Below are positions 24,637 to 33,482 of a DNA stretch of 64,000 nt, piece by piece. Source of the DNA: DASRAP01 sp964503275 (lineage in GTDB: Bacteria; Gemmatimonadota; Gemmatimonadetes; Gemmatimonadales; Gemmatimonadaceae). Made by a program: the position numbers and the translations under genes. Where the stretch lies: NCBI GenBank assembly GCA_964503275.1, contig CAZCZO010000004.1:116928-180927 (forward strand), in the 5' to 3' direction. How positions within the stretch are numbered: the first letter of the stretch is position 1; each line of letters begins with the position of its first letter. The notes beneath the pieces were generated by a model. That model worked only from the letters and a program-made list of their open reading frames with translations, was not told the origin of the DNA and did not search any database.

Positions 24637-27600
24637 TCAGTCCGGGATCAGGTGTCGGCGCTGCATGAAGCGGAGCATTCCGCGCACGACATCCACCAGC
24701 GGCGCGTCGGCCCGACCGGCCTCGGAGGCATCGCGGAAGTGGCGATACGCGCGGTTGTCATAGCGCTTGAACTCCATCGCGGTGATGTGGTCCACGGATC
24801 GCACCAGGAAGTCGAGCAGCGGGAAGAGGCAGTCACCTGGTCGGCAGCGGGCGATGACCTCGGGCACGAAATCGGCCAGTGGGTACGCGTGGAAGGTCCG
24901 GCCGGTCAACGCACTGACCAGGGCCGTGACGTCGGCCAGGTTCGCATATTCGTCGCGTGTGACATGGAAGGTCCCACCGAGGCTGTCCGGTGACCGTGCG
25001 ATGGCGACGATGTTGTCCGCGGCCGCGTCGGCCGGCGAGAAGCTGACCTGGTTCTGGGCGGAGGTGCTGAGGCCATGTGTGATCATGAAGGCCAGCAGCC
25101 GGATGGCGATGTCGAGGTTCGCGCCGCCGCCGTCGATGGTCGGGGTGAGCAGCGCCGGGCGGAAGATGCGGCCCGGCACGCCGTCGCGCAGGGCGCGATG
25201 CATCACGTGTTCGGCGACCCACTTGGACTGACTGTAGCCGAAGTCCAGACGCTCCATCGCCGCATTGGTGTCCTGCTCGGAGAGGGTCTCCTGCACCGAC
25301 CACCCGAAGATGAACGTGGTCGAGATGTGATTGACGACTTTGAGGCGCCGCGACGTCGCCAGGCGCAACACCTCGTGCGTGCCTCCGACGTTCGCATCGC
25401 GCAGGGCCCGGTAGTCGAGCAGGTAGTTCACCACCGCGCCGTTGTGGTAGATCGTCCGCACCCGCGCACAGAGGGCTTCCCACGCCGTGGACGTGAGTCC
25501 GAAGCTCGGCCGCGCGAGGTCGCCGACCACGACGTGCACCCGCCGTTCCCAGCCCGAGGGGAGGTCGGACCCCGCGGGCGCGATCGCCAGCAGTCCGTCG
25601 CGGAGCCGCTGCAGGGGGTCGGCGTCGCTCGGCCGTACGAGCACGTCGATCTCCGCAGTCTCCTGACGCAGCAGACTCGCGAGCAGGAAGGGGCCGAAGA
25701 ACCCCGTCCCACCGGTGAGGAGGATGCGTCCGGGGGCTTCGGCATCGTGGCGCAGCGCCAGCGGCATCGTATCCGGAGTCGCTCGCCGTACACTGTCCGC
25801 GCGCATCAATGCCGCGTCGCTGTCCTGCTGCTCACGCCCGAGGTCCGCGAGCATCCGCTGCAGGCGGAGATCTGCGAACGGTGCGCCTGCACCGACCTGC
25901 TCCACGAGGTCGACGAGCTCAGCGATCACGACCTTCGGGAGGACGCGCAGGTCCACCGCTCGGGCGAGCACGGTGTCGCCACGGGCCTCCAGTCGCGCCT
26001 TCACGGCGTGTGCGAATGCGACGAGCCGCAGGGAGTCGAATCCTGCGTCCTCCAACGTGTGTGGCTCGTCGCCGCGCAGGCCGAACGGCTGCAGCCAGGC
26101 GCGCTCTGGTGGCAGGTCAGGGCTGGGCATGGGCGCATCGGCACGTCGCTCGCTGGCGACGGCCAGTCGCCCTTCCGTCCATCGCTGCCGCACGATGTGC
26201 CGGGCGACCTTGCCCGAACTGGTCTTGGGCAGCGACCGCGCGCGGATGAACACGAACGTCGCCGCCGTGACACCGAGTCCCTGCTGCAGCCGGCGGTTCA
26301 GCACGTCCACGTCGGGGAGTCGCTGCGGGTCCTTCACCTCCGCCACCACGACGAGGGTCTCGTGCCCGTCGCGATCCACCGCGAAGGCGGCCACGCCACC
26401 TCGGCGGAGCCGGTCGTCGGCGCTGACCAGCACCTCGATGTCCTGTGGGTGATAGTTCAGCCCGCGGATGATGATGACATCCTTGCGGCGGCCACACACG
26501 TAGACCTCGCCGTCGAGTACGAAGCCCAGGTCGCCACTGCGCAGCCACGTCGGGGCATCGGTCGGATCCGTTGCCAAGCGGGCCTCGAAGTGCTCCTGGC
26601 TCAGCGCTGGTCGTTCCCAGTACCCTTGGCACTTGCTGCGGCCGCGGATCCAGATCTCCCCGACCTGCGCCTCGCCCACGTGCCGTGTGGCGGTGTCGGG
26701 ATCGACGATCGCGATCTCGGTATCGCCGAGCGGGACGCCACAGCTGACCAAGGCCGTGCTCGTGGCGGGCTCGGCGTCCGGTCCTGCGGGGACCACGGTC
26801 CCAGCCAGCAGCGCCGGCCGGTCGACGGACAGCGTGCGACGGCCGTAGTTCGACACCGCCAAGGTGAACTCGGCCAGCCCATAGGCCGCGAAGAAGCTGC
26901 GCCGCGAGAGACCGTAGGGTTCGAAGCGTCGCAGGAAGTCGCGGCACACGTCGGCCCGGATCGGCTCGGCCGCGGTCATCAGGAACCGCAGTGACCGCAG
27001 GTCGACGCCCGCCAGTTGCTCGTCCGAGAGCTTGTCCTGCCGGAGGCAATACTCGTAGGCGAAGTTCGGCGCCGACGACGCGGTGCCGCGCACCCGTGTG
27101 ATGGTCTCCAGCCACAGCGCCGGTCGCTGGATGAAATCCAGCGGCGAGAACCCGTAGGTGGTGCCGCCCTTCAACGCGAAGAAGAGGTAGTAGCCGATCA
27201 ATCCCATGTCGTGGTACTGTGGCAGCCACGAGACGCCGATCGGCAGGTGATCCACCACCGCCTCGCAGTTGGCGAGGAGATTGTCGTGGGTCACCATCAC
27301 GCCCTTGGGCTCGCTGGTGGAGCCGGAGGTGTACTGCAGGAACAGCAGCTCCGGATGGTCGTGCGCGATGGCCAACGGCGCCCCGCGGTCGGCGTCCGTG
27401 CTGACGATCCACGGCAGCCGGGTGACGTCACTGCGCGCGAAGGTCAGGGTGGTCACCCGGTGCCTGGCCTCGTTGACCCGCATGGAGAGGGCGTAGGCCC
27501 GCGTGGTCAGGACCGCGGCGGCGCCGCAGTCGCGCGCGATGAACTCCAGCCGCGACAGCGCGGTGCTGAAGCCCGTGCTGGTGGGCGGGTAGGCGGGCAC

Positions 27601-27858
27601 CGGGATCAGTCCGGCTCGGACGCAGGCGAAGAACGCGCAGATCATCTCGAGACCCGGCGGGTACAGCAGCAACACCCGCTCGCCCGCCGCGAGGTGACCG
27701 CGGCGCTGCAGATGCGCGGCGATGTCGGCGCTACGCTGCACGAACTGCGCGTAGGTGTAGGACTCCGTCGTGCGCCCATCGACGTCGAGGAACGCATACA
27801 ACAGGCGATCCGGATGCTGCGCCGCCGCCTCGTCGAGCGCCGCGAGGACCGACGCCAT
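24637..27858 (-). CDS. Fatty acyl-AMP ligase - carrier protein - thioester reductase fusion
   Basis: Large fusion enzyme, 1073 residues. Residues 1-575 are a fatty acyl-AMP ligase: VLLLYPPGLEMICAFFACVR and SWLPQYHDMGLIG are FAAL hallmarks, with the nucleotide loop YTSGSTSEPKGVM and a C-terminal subdomain with SLPKTSSGKVARH. A carrier domain follows, with phosphopantetheine Ser609 in DAGFDSLRL. From about residue 710 a thioester-reductase SDR domain begins (ILLTGGTGFFGPF), with YSQSKWVAE as its active-site Tyr/Lys. Inferred chemistry: acid + ATP to acyl-AMP to acyl-carrier, then NADPH-dependent release as aldehyde or alcohol. The start at 27858 shares one base with the monooxygenase stop (TGATG). 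Confidence 0.88.
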   Translation of the reverse strand: MASVLAALDEAAAQHPDRLLYAFLDVDGRTTESYTYAQFVQRSADIAAHLQRRGHLAAGERVLLLYPPGLEMICAFFACVRAGLIPVPAYPPTSTGFSTALSRLEFIARDCGAAAVLTTRAYALSMRVNEARHRVTTLTFARSDVTRLPWIVSTDADRGAPLAIAHDHPELLFLQYTSGSTSEPKGVMVTHDNLLANCEAVVDHLPIGVSWLPQYHDMGLIGYYLFFALKGGTTYGFSPLDFIQRPALWLETITRVRGTASSAPNFAYEYCLRQDKLSDEQLAGVDLRSLRFLMTAAEPIRADVCRDFLRRFEPYGLSRRSFFAAYGLAEFTLAVSNYGRRTLSVDRPALLAGTVVPAGPDAEPATSTALVSCGVPLGDTEIAIVDPDTATRHVGEAQVGEIWIRGRSKCQGYWERPALSQEHFEARLATDPTDAPTWLRSGDLGFVLDGEVYVCGRRKDVIIIRGLNYHPQDIEVLVSADDRLRRGGVAAFAVDRDGHETLVVVAEVKDPQRLPDVDVLNRRLQQGLGVTAATFVFIRARSLPKTSSGKVARHIVRQRWTEGRLAVASERRADAPMPSPDLPPERAWLQPFGLRGDEPHTLEDAGFDSLRLVAFAHAVKARLEARGDTVLARAVDLRVLPKVVIAELVDLVEQVGAGAPFADLRLQRMLADLGREQQDSDAALMRADSVRRATPDTMPLALRHDAEAPGRILLTGGTGFFGPFLLASLLRQETAEIDVLVRPSDADPLQRLRDGLLAIAPAGSDLPSGWERRVHVVVGDLARPSFGLTSTAWEALCARVRTIYHNGAVVNYLLDYRALRDANVGGTHEVLRLATSRRLKVVNHISTTFIFGWSVQETLSEQDTNAAMERLDFGYSQSKWVAEHVMHRALRDGVPGRIFRPALLTPTIDGGGANLDIAIRLLAFMITHGLSTSAQNQVSFSPADAAADNIVAIARSPDSLGGTFHVTRDEYANLADVTALVSALTGRTFHAYPLADFVPEVIARCRPGDCLFPLLDFLVRSVDHITAMEFKRYDNRAYRHFRDASEAGRADAPLVDVVRGMLRFMQRRHLIPD

Positions 27859-29336
27859 CAGACGTATCCCTCGACCAGCAGACGCCGCCGCTGCCGTACC
27901 CGCCACCACGGCGTGTGCGGCAGCGCCAGCGACGCCTCGCCCCGGTCGTCGAGATAGTAACTGTTCGCGCCGGCACATCCGGGCGAGGTGAAGACCGTCC
28001 GCTGCGCGCGGGCTCGCATATGCTGCGCATAGCGTTCGTGCGCCGCCGGGGACACCTCGATCCGCGTCGTGCCGCGGCGCGCCGCGAGGTCCAGGCAGCC
28101 GACGATGTGGGCCAACTGCGCATCGAGCATCGTGAACCAGTTGAAGCCGCCCTCGTAGGGCCCCATCGTCAGGAAGCAGTTGGGGAATCCGGGGACGCTC
28201 ACGCCGGCGTAGGCCTGTCGCCCTTGCTGCGCCCAAAAGTCCGTGAGTCGCCGTCCAGCACGGCCTACGAGGTCGACGCTCGGGTTATTGCCCGGCGCCG
28301 TCGTCTGGAAGCCGGTGGCCAACACGATGGTCTCGACGGGGTGGGAGGCGCCGTCGGCCGTCAGGATCGCCGTGGGTGTGATGCGCGTGATCGGCGCTGT
28401 CACGAGCGCGACATGGGCCCGGTCGAAGCTGCGCAGATAGTCGTTCGAGCTCGTCGGCCGTTTACATCCCAGCCCATAGGCGGGCAGGAGTCGCTCGCGG
28501 GTGCCGGCGTCGGACACCTGTGAGCGCATCCAGCGACGGACGAGGCGCTCGACGCTGCGCACGATGATCGGGACCCGCTGGAACTCCACGATCGCGAAGG
28601 TCAGGAACTCCAGTACGCACTCGGTCGCCCAGCGCAGGGACCGACGCACGAGGGCCGAGCGCTGCGGGTCCCACCACGAATCGTGCGGCAGCGCCGCATC
28701 CAGGCGCGGACTGACCCAGGTGGGCGTGCGCTGGAAGACCGTCAGCTGTGCGACGCGATCGACGATCGCCGGAATGACCTGCACCGCCGATGCGCCGGTG
28801 CCGATGACGGCGACTCGCCGCCCATGCAGCGAGTGCCCTTCGTCCCAGCGACCGGTGTGCATCACGGTCCCGCGGAAGGCGTCGAGGCCGGGGATATCCG
28901 GGATGATGGGCGCGCCGAACAGGCCGGTCGCGACGATCAGGAAGCGGGCGCGCAGCGTGGCGCCGTCGGACAGTTCCGCGCACCACTCGTCCGACGCTTC
29001 ATCGAACACGGCACGCCGCACGCGCGTGCCGAAGCGGATGTGTCTCGACACGTCGAAGCGGTCCGCACAGTGCTGCACGTAGCGCAGGATCTCGGCGCCC
29101 GGCGCGAAGATGCGCGACCAGGGGAAGTCCGTCGCGAAGGGGTAGCAGTAGGCCACGGACGGGATATCCACCGCGACGCCGGGGTAGCGGTTGTCGCGCC
29201 AGGTCCCACCGAGCGATGCCGCGGCCTCGAGGAGCGTGAAGGCCTCGATCCCGCGCCGCTTGAGCGCGACTCCCGCGCCAACGCCGCTGATGCCGGCACC
29301 GATGATCATGACCTCGAGCGTTCGCTGGGCCGTCAT
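27858..29336 (-). CDS. Flavin-containing / Baeyer-Villiger-type monooxygenase
   Basis: FAD- and NADPH-dependent monooxygenase of 492 residues. FAD-binding GAGISGVGAG lies at the N-terminus. The NADPH-binding GTGASAVQVI follows the Baeyer-Villiger fingerprint FRGTVMHTGRWDE (FxGxxxHxxxW with Asp). The ATG motif reads VATGLFG and a later one VLATGF. It is closest in pattern to the BVMO/MymA group, which oxidises ketones or hydrophobic substrates. Met 29336 was selected: it overlaps the SDR stop by ATGA and directly precedes the FAD motif. Middle gene of the lipid cluster. Confidence 0.88.
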   Translation of the reverse strand: MTAQRTLEVMIIGAGISGVGAGVALKRRGIEAFTLLEAAASLGGTWRDNRYPGVAVDIPSVAYCYPFATDFPWSRIFAPGAEILRYVQHCADRFDVSRHIRFGTRVRRAVFDEASDEWCAELSDGATLRARFLIVATGLFGAPIIPDIPGLDAFRGTVMHTGRWDEGHSLHGRRVAVIGTGASAVQVIPAIVDRVAQLTVFQRTPTWVSPRLDAALPHDSWWDPQRSALVRRSLRWATECVLEFLTFAIVEFQRVPIIVRSVERLVRRWMRSQVSDAGTRERLLPAYGLGCKRPTSSNDYLRSFDRAHVALVTAPITRITPTAILTADGASHPVETIVLATGFQTTAPGNNPSVDLVGRAGRRLTDFWAQQGRQAYAGVSVPGFPNCFLTMGPYEGGFNWFTMLDAQLAHIVGCLDLAARRGTTRIEVSPAAHERYAQHMRARAQRTVFTSPGCAGANSYYLDDRGEASLALPHTPWWRVRQRRRLLVEGYV

Positions 29337-30259
29337 GAGCCCACGGCGCTCCCGTCGGGTCCAGCGGGTTCGTCCAGCATGGTCTCGCGCCAACGGGCGA
29401 TGCGCTTGGCGCGCATATCCTCGACGCCCAGCACCCGGATGATGGCATCCACCATGATCCGATTCCCGGTGACCGGCAACACGCGGCGCAGGAGGTCCCC
29501 GAGGATGGTCTCCGGGCCGATCAACAGGCGCGGCGTACCGCGTTCCACCGCCCGGATGATGCGCGCCGCCGCACGCGCCGGCGGCATCGCATGTCGCTGA
29601 TACCAGCGCGTGAGTCGCTGCAACAGCTCAGGGTCATCGCCGGTGGAGCGCCGCATGATGTCGGTGGCGATCGCCCCCGGATGCACCAGCGTGACACCGA
29701 TCGACGTGGCCCGGAGCTCCTCGGCGAGCGCCTCGGAGAAGCCGCGCACCGCGAACTTGCTGGTCCCGTAGGCGGTCTGACCGGCCATGGCCACCAGGCC
29801 CAGCATGCTGGACAGGTTCACGATGTACGCGCGGTCGGCCTTGGCCAGCCACGGGAGGAACGCGTGGCAGCCGTGGATCACGCCCCAAAGGTTGATCCCG
29901 ATGAGTCGGTCGAAGTCCTCGAGATCCGTCTGCGCGAAGGCCGCCTCGTGCGACACGCCCGCGTTGTTGACGAGCAGATGGACCGCCCCGTGCGCGGCAG
30001 TGACCTCCGTCGGCAAGCGGAGCATCCGGGCGCGGTCGGACACATCCGCTACGTGGCAGCTGACCCGCTGGGGTCGCCCCGACGCAGCGAGTTCGTCGTG
30101 CAGCTCCGCCAGTCCCGCGGCGTCGGTGTCCACGGCCGCGACGTGACAGCCGCGCGACCATAACCCCTGCACCAGCGCGCGCCCGATCCCGCTTGCCGCG
30201 CCGGTCACCACCGCCACACGGTCCGTGAGGTCAGGGAGGCCAGGCTGTCGTCGCGCCAT
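29333..30259 (-). CDS. Short-chain dehydrogenase/reductase
   Basis: Classical SDR of 308 residues. NAD(P)-binding TGAASGIG, the NNAG motif (LLVNNAGVSHEAAF), catalytic Ser in IVNLSSMLG, and the YxxxK pair in AYGTSKFAVRGFSE. A C-terminal extension after residue 250 could serve membrane or substrate binding, as in SadH-type SDRs. ATG 30259 was chosen over a TTG upstream because it is preceded by GGGAGGA at a 10-base spacing, one of the best ribosome-binding sites in the cluster. Its stop overlaps the monooxygenase start. A likely role is interconversion of alcohol and ketone or aldehyde ahead of the BVMO. Confidence 0.88.
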   Translation of the reverse strand: MARRQPGLPDLTDRVAVVTGAASGIGRALVQGLWSRGCHVAAVDTDAAGLAELHDELAASGRPQRVSCHVADVSDRARMLRLPTEVTAAHGAVHLLVNNAGVSHEAAFAQTDLEDFDRLIGINLWGVIHGCHAFLPWLAKADRAYIVNLSSMLGLVAMAGQTAYGTSKFAVRGFSEALAEELRATSIGVTLVHPGAIATDIMRRSTGDDPELLQRLTRWYQRHAMPPARAAARIIRAVERGTPRLLIGPETILGDLLRRVLPVTGNRIMVDAIIRVLGVEDMRAKRIARWRETMLDEPAGPDGSAVGS

Positions 30260-30316
30260 TCGTGCGAGTCCTCCCAAAAGGGGAGTGTGGATCCGGTCGT
30301 GCCGCGAATGGGCAAG

Positions 30317-30322
30317 AGTATA
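30317..30322 (-). promoter_or_regulatory. Candidate -10 box for the lipid cluster
   Basis: TATACT on the minus strand, 5 of 6 matches to the -10 consensus, 58 bp upstream of the SDR start, in the 110-bp gap after the ferredoxin gene. No good -35 hexamer is visible at 16-18 bp, so this is a weak call for an internal promoter. Confidence 0.35.
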
Positions 30323-30369
30323 GGAGGCCGGCGGATCCCTCGCGATACGTCACATGACGTAGCTGCCGA

Positions 30370-30606
30370 TCACCGGTCGTCGTGGTCGGCGACGCCGCGC
30401 CTGAACTGCAACGCGCCGGAGGGGCAGCGTGCGACCTGCGCAGCGATCTCGTCGGCGCTGGCCGCGGTGATGTCCACCCATCGGGTACGTGAGACGTCGA
30501 ACACGGCGGGGAGTCCGCGCACACAGCGCCCGGAGTGCGTGCAACGCGTCGGGTCGAAGGTGACGGTGATCTCGGGCGATTCGTAGGTCTGGAGGCGTGC
30601 GGTCAT
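30370..30606 (-). CDS. 4Fe-4S mono-cluster ferredoxin (Fer4_19 type)
   Basis: Small acidic iron-sulfur protein of 78 residues. Matches the divergent mono-cluster domain Fer4_19: FDPTRCTHSGRCVRGLPAVF gives two Cys ligands and ARCPSGAL gives another; a fourth classical ligand is not evident. It lies first in the minus-strand run leading into the SDR, monooxygenase, FAAL-reductase and P450 genes. It is therefore a plausible electron donor to the P450. No ferredoxin reductase gene is adjacent. Start ATG 30606. Confidence 0.8.
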   Translation of the reverse strand: MTARLQTYESPEITVTFDPTRCTHSGRCVRGLPAVFDVSRTRWVDITAASADEIAAQVARCPSGALQFRRGVADHDDR

Positions 30607-30678
30607 CGGCGGATCGGGTGTGTGGGGTTGGCTGCGCGCCGCTCGCCAGGGAGGGCCGCGCGTCGGTGGCCGTGCCGT

Positions 30679-31752
30679 CTAGCGCGGGACGACGCGGATG
30701 ACCTCGGCGATGTGATACCCGAGCATGGTCTCGCGCGTTGCCGCCATCAGCCATGGGGCGATCTGGATGCCGTAGAAGCGGTCGAGGCGCTGCGACCATC
30801 GGACCGTCCTGGAGACCGGATCCCAGCATTCGATGACGGTATCGAAGACGATGTCGGGGTCCTCGATGGGAGCGTAGGTCCGGCCGTCCCCAAGCGCACG
30901 CGTCGAGCCCAGTCCGTCGGCCCAGCGCTCGCCCGCGACCATCCCCACCACCCAGACCATGCCCGCCGCGTCCTCCCAGATGCCCATGACCCCCGGTGAC
31001 GGCGGGTCGGTCTCGGTCGGGCGCTGCAGGGCGTCATAGGGTCGGAACCACGAGGCGCTGAGTGGGATGGTCGTCTCGAGGTCGCCGGGCGCACGCCACT
31101 TCTGCAGCTCCATGCGCCGGGTGGTGCGTGCGGACCAGAAACCACCGTCCGACGACAGCGCGAACACGCGATGCCGACCTTCCTGTGTGCGTTGGTCTGC
31201 GGAGTCGCCGAACTCGCTGAGCAGCGTCCCGTCGCGCGCGAGGTGCATCATCGCGGGTCCCGGAGAGAAGTCGCCGGTGCTGATGACGAAACTCCCGTCC
31301 TTCAGTTCCATCAAGGTGTATGGGCGCCGCTGCCAGGGGACCGTGCGCAGGAAGGAGTCCGGCGGCGCGACGAAGGTCATGCGCCGCGCCCCCATGTCGA
31401 AGATCATCGCCGTATCGCCGCTCGCATACACCATCTCAGCGGCGCGGAACTCATTCGGGCCTGCCCCTTCACGGCCCAGGGTGAGCAGCAGGCGTCCGGT
31501 GCTGTCGAAGACGCGTGGCAAGCGCTCGCCCTTGCCCCACGGCGTCGAGATCACATGATAGCCCGCCCCGAGCCGCGGGGTGAGCAGCGGCATGCTCTCG
31601 AGCGCGGCCTCGCCCATGGTGGCCGAGAAGGTCACGACGGGCTCCAGCCGAAAGTGCTCCGTGGCGACCGGCGTCGCGCGCTCGCCCTGGCATGCGGCCG
31701 TGCCGGCGGCCACGAGCGCGAGCGCGATCGCCCTCGCGCCGCCGCTGGTCAT
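30679..31752 (-). CDS. 6-bladed beta-propeller lipoprotein
   Basis: Predicted lipoprotein of 357 residues. The signal LALVAAGTAAC ends in a lipobox (TAAC), making the following residues a surface or periplasmic protein. Propeller blades are suggested by DSTGRLLLTLGREGAGPNEF, which contains the GREGxGPxEF turn also seen in the propellers at 12325 and 13572, and later GSFVISTGD and GGFWSA strands. The start at 31752 overlaps the M28 peptidase stop by ATGA, so the two are co-translated. It may bind or sense the peptidase products; that is speculation. Confidence 0.7.
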   Translation of the reverse strand: MTSGGARAIALALVAAGTAACQGERATPVATEHFRLEPVVTFSATMGEAALESMPLLTPRLGAGYHVISTPWGKGERLPRVFDSTGRLLLTLGREGAGPNEFRAAEMVYASGDTAMIFDMGARRMTFVAPPDSFLRTVPWQRRPYTLMELKDGSFVISTGDFSPGPAMMHLARDGTLLSEFGDSADQRTQEGRHRVFALSSDGGFWSARTTRRMELQKWRAPGDLETTIPLSASWFRPYDALQRPTETDPPSPGVMGIWEDAAGMVWVVGMVAGERWADGLGSTRALGDGRTYAPIEDPDIVFDTVIECWDPVSRTVRWSQRLDRFYGIQIAPWLMAATRETMLGYHIAEVIRVVPR

Positions 31753-33443
31753 CGCGCCGCCCCCGCCATCATCGCATCGCGCGTGGCCTTGAACTCGGTG
31801 CCCGGCTTCCACTCCGGCCACTGCGGCATCTGCGAGACCATCCAGCCCACGCGGAACAGCAGCTTGGTGTCGTCCACGGCTCCGGTGAGGTCCCAGTCCG
31901 GCTTCACTTCGTCGCTGGGCTTGTGGTAGTCGTTCACGAGGTACTCGCCCCGCTTGATCTCGCCGTAGTTGGCGTCCTTGCCGATGTACTCCATCCCGCT
32001 GCCCGTGTAGAGCGCCGGCACACCGACCTTGGCGAACTCGAAGTGGTCGGAGCGATAGTAGTAGCCCTTCTCCGGTTCCGCGTCGGGGCGCACCGTGCGG
32101 CTCTCGCGCTGCGCGAGCGACAGGACGATGTCGTCCAAGGTGGAGTTGCCGAGCCCGATCACTTCGAGGTCGCTGGTACGTCCCCACTGATTGATGCCGT
32201 CCATGTTGATGTTGGCGACGGTCTTGGCCAGCGGGTACAAGGGGTTGGCGGCATAGTAGCGCGCCCCGAGCAAGCCCTTCTCCTCGGCGGTGACCGCAAG
32301 GAAGACGATGCTGCGGTCGGGCTTGGTGCCGAGCGCGGAATACGCCTTCGCGATCTCGAGCAGCGTCGCGGTCCCCGACGCGTTGTCGAGCGCCCCATTC
32401 GAGATGTTGTCACCGCTCGCGAGGGGGTCGAGGCCCAGATGATCCCAGTGTGCGGTGTAGATCACCACTTCGTCGGGCGTGGTCGCGCCCTCGAGCTTGG
32501 CGATCACATTGCGGGACTGCACCCGACGGGAACTGATCTCGATGCGGAAGTCGGCGGTGGCGCCCAAGGGCTCGGGGCGGAACTCGCGCGTGGCGGCCGA
32601 TGCGTGCAGCGCAGCGAAGTCCTTGCCGGCGGCGGCGAAGAGTTCCTGGGCCTTCTCGAGTGAGAGCCAGCCTTCAACGGGCACCCGCGTATTCTCGCCG
32701 CCCTTCACGATGTCGAACTGCTCCCGCGAGAACGACCCTTCGACCACCGAGTAGCCGTAGCCGGCCGGAATGGTCTCGTGCACGATGAGCACGGCCGCGG
32801 CGCCCTTCTCGGTGGCGATCTCGTACTTGTACGTCCAGCGGCCGTAGTAGGTCATCGCCGAGCCCTTGAAGACGGCGGGGTCCTGCTCGTTGCTCCCGGC
32901 GACCCGCACCGGCGGATCGTTGACGAGCATGATGACCGTCTTGCCGCGCACGTCGACGTCCTTGTAGTCGTCCCAGCCATACTCGGGGGCGACGATCCCG
33001 TAGCCGACGAACACGACCTCGGATCCGCTGACCTCGGTACGGGCGCGCTCGTGGCGTGAGCTCGCGACGTAGTCCTGCGGGAAGCGCATCGCAAGGCGCT
33101 TCCCGCCGACGCTGAAGCTCGCCGTCGGCTTGGACGTATAGCCGATCAGCTCGACGTTCTGGATGAAGCTGCCATCGGGATTGCCCGGCGCGAGCCCCAT
33201 GCCGCGGAACGCGGACTCGAGATACGCGACGGTCTTGTCCTCGCCGGGCGTGCCCGGGGCGCGCCCCTCCATGGAGTCGGCCGCGAGGTCGTTGATGCGC
33301 TGCAGCATCGAGGCCGCCGAGATGCCGTCTGCGGCCTGCGTGACGTCGGCGGCATAGGCATCGGGCTGCGCGGGGGGGCCACTGCGGTCGCCGCAGGCGG
33401 CGAGCAGTGCGGTGAGGGCGAGGACGGCAGGACGGCGTGGCAT
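31749..33443 (-). CDS. M28-family zinc aminopeptidase lipoprotein
   Basis: Exported two-zinc exopeptidase of 564 residues. It is a lipoprotein (lipobox LLAAC, Cys17). Residues 40-300 contain a protease-associated (PA) domain insert. The M28 core has all zinc-site residues: His332 (TAHWDHLG), Asp353 (NGALDNASG), catalytic Glu387 and ligand Glu388 (TAEEKGLLG), Asp415 (NINMDG) and a C-terminal His in NDYHKPSD. It should release N-terminal residues from peptides in the periplasm. It is coupled to a downstream propeller lipoprotein and lies after the fhs operon, separated by a hairpin. Confidence 0.9.
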   Translation of the reverse strand: MPRRPAVLALTALLAACGDRSGPPAQPDAYAADVTQAADGISAASMLQRINDLAADSMEGRAPGTPGEDKTVAYLESAFRGMGLAPGNPDGSFIQNVELIGYTSKPTASFSVGGKRLAMRFPQDYVASSRHERARTEVSGSEVVFVGYGIVAPEYGWDDYKDVDVRGKTVIMLVNDPPVRVAGSNEQDPAVFKGSAMTYYGRWTYKYEIATEKGAAAVLIVHETIPAGYGYSVVEGSFSREQFDIVKGGENTRVPVEGWLSLEKAQELFAAAGKDFAALHASAATREFRPEPLGATADFRIEISSRRVQSRNVIAKLEGATTPDEVVIYTAHWDHLGLDPLASGDNISNGALDNASGTATLLEIAKAYSALGTKPDRSIVFLAVTAEEKGLLGARYYAANPLYPLAKTVANINMDGINQWGRTSDLEVIGLGNSTLDDIVLSLAQRESRTVRPDAEPEKGYYYRSDHFEFAKVGVPALYTGSGMEYIGKDANYGEIKRGEYLVNDYHKPSDEVKPDWDLTGAVDDTKLLFRVGWMVSQMPQWPEWKPGTEFKATRDAMMAGAAR

Positions 33444-33459
33444 AGAGCGTTCACGTGAG

Positions 33460-33478
33460 GCACGCGCCGCGCGCGTGC
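33460..33478. terminator. Hairpin downstream of fhs operon
   Basis: Perfect 8-bp stem GCACGCGC/GCGCGTGC with a 3-base loop, immediately downstream of the fhs stop on the minus strand and upstream of the M28 gene. No U-tract; it could act as a terminator or pause site for the fhs operon. Confidence 0.45.
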
Positions 33479-33482
33479 GTGA

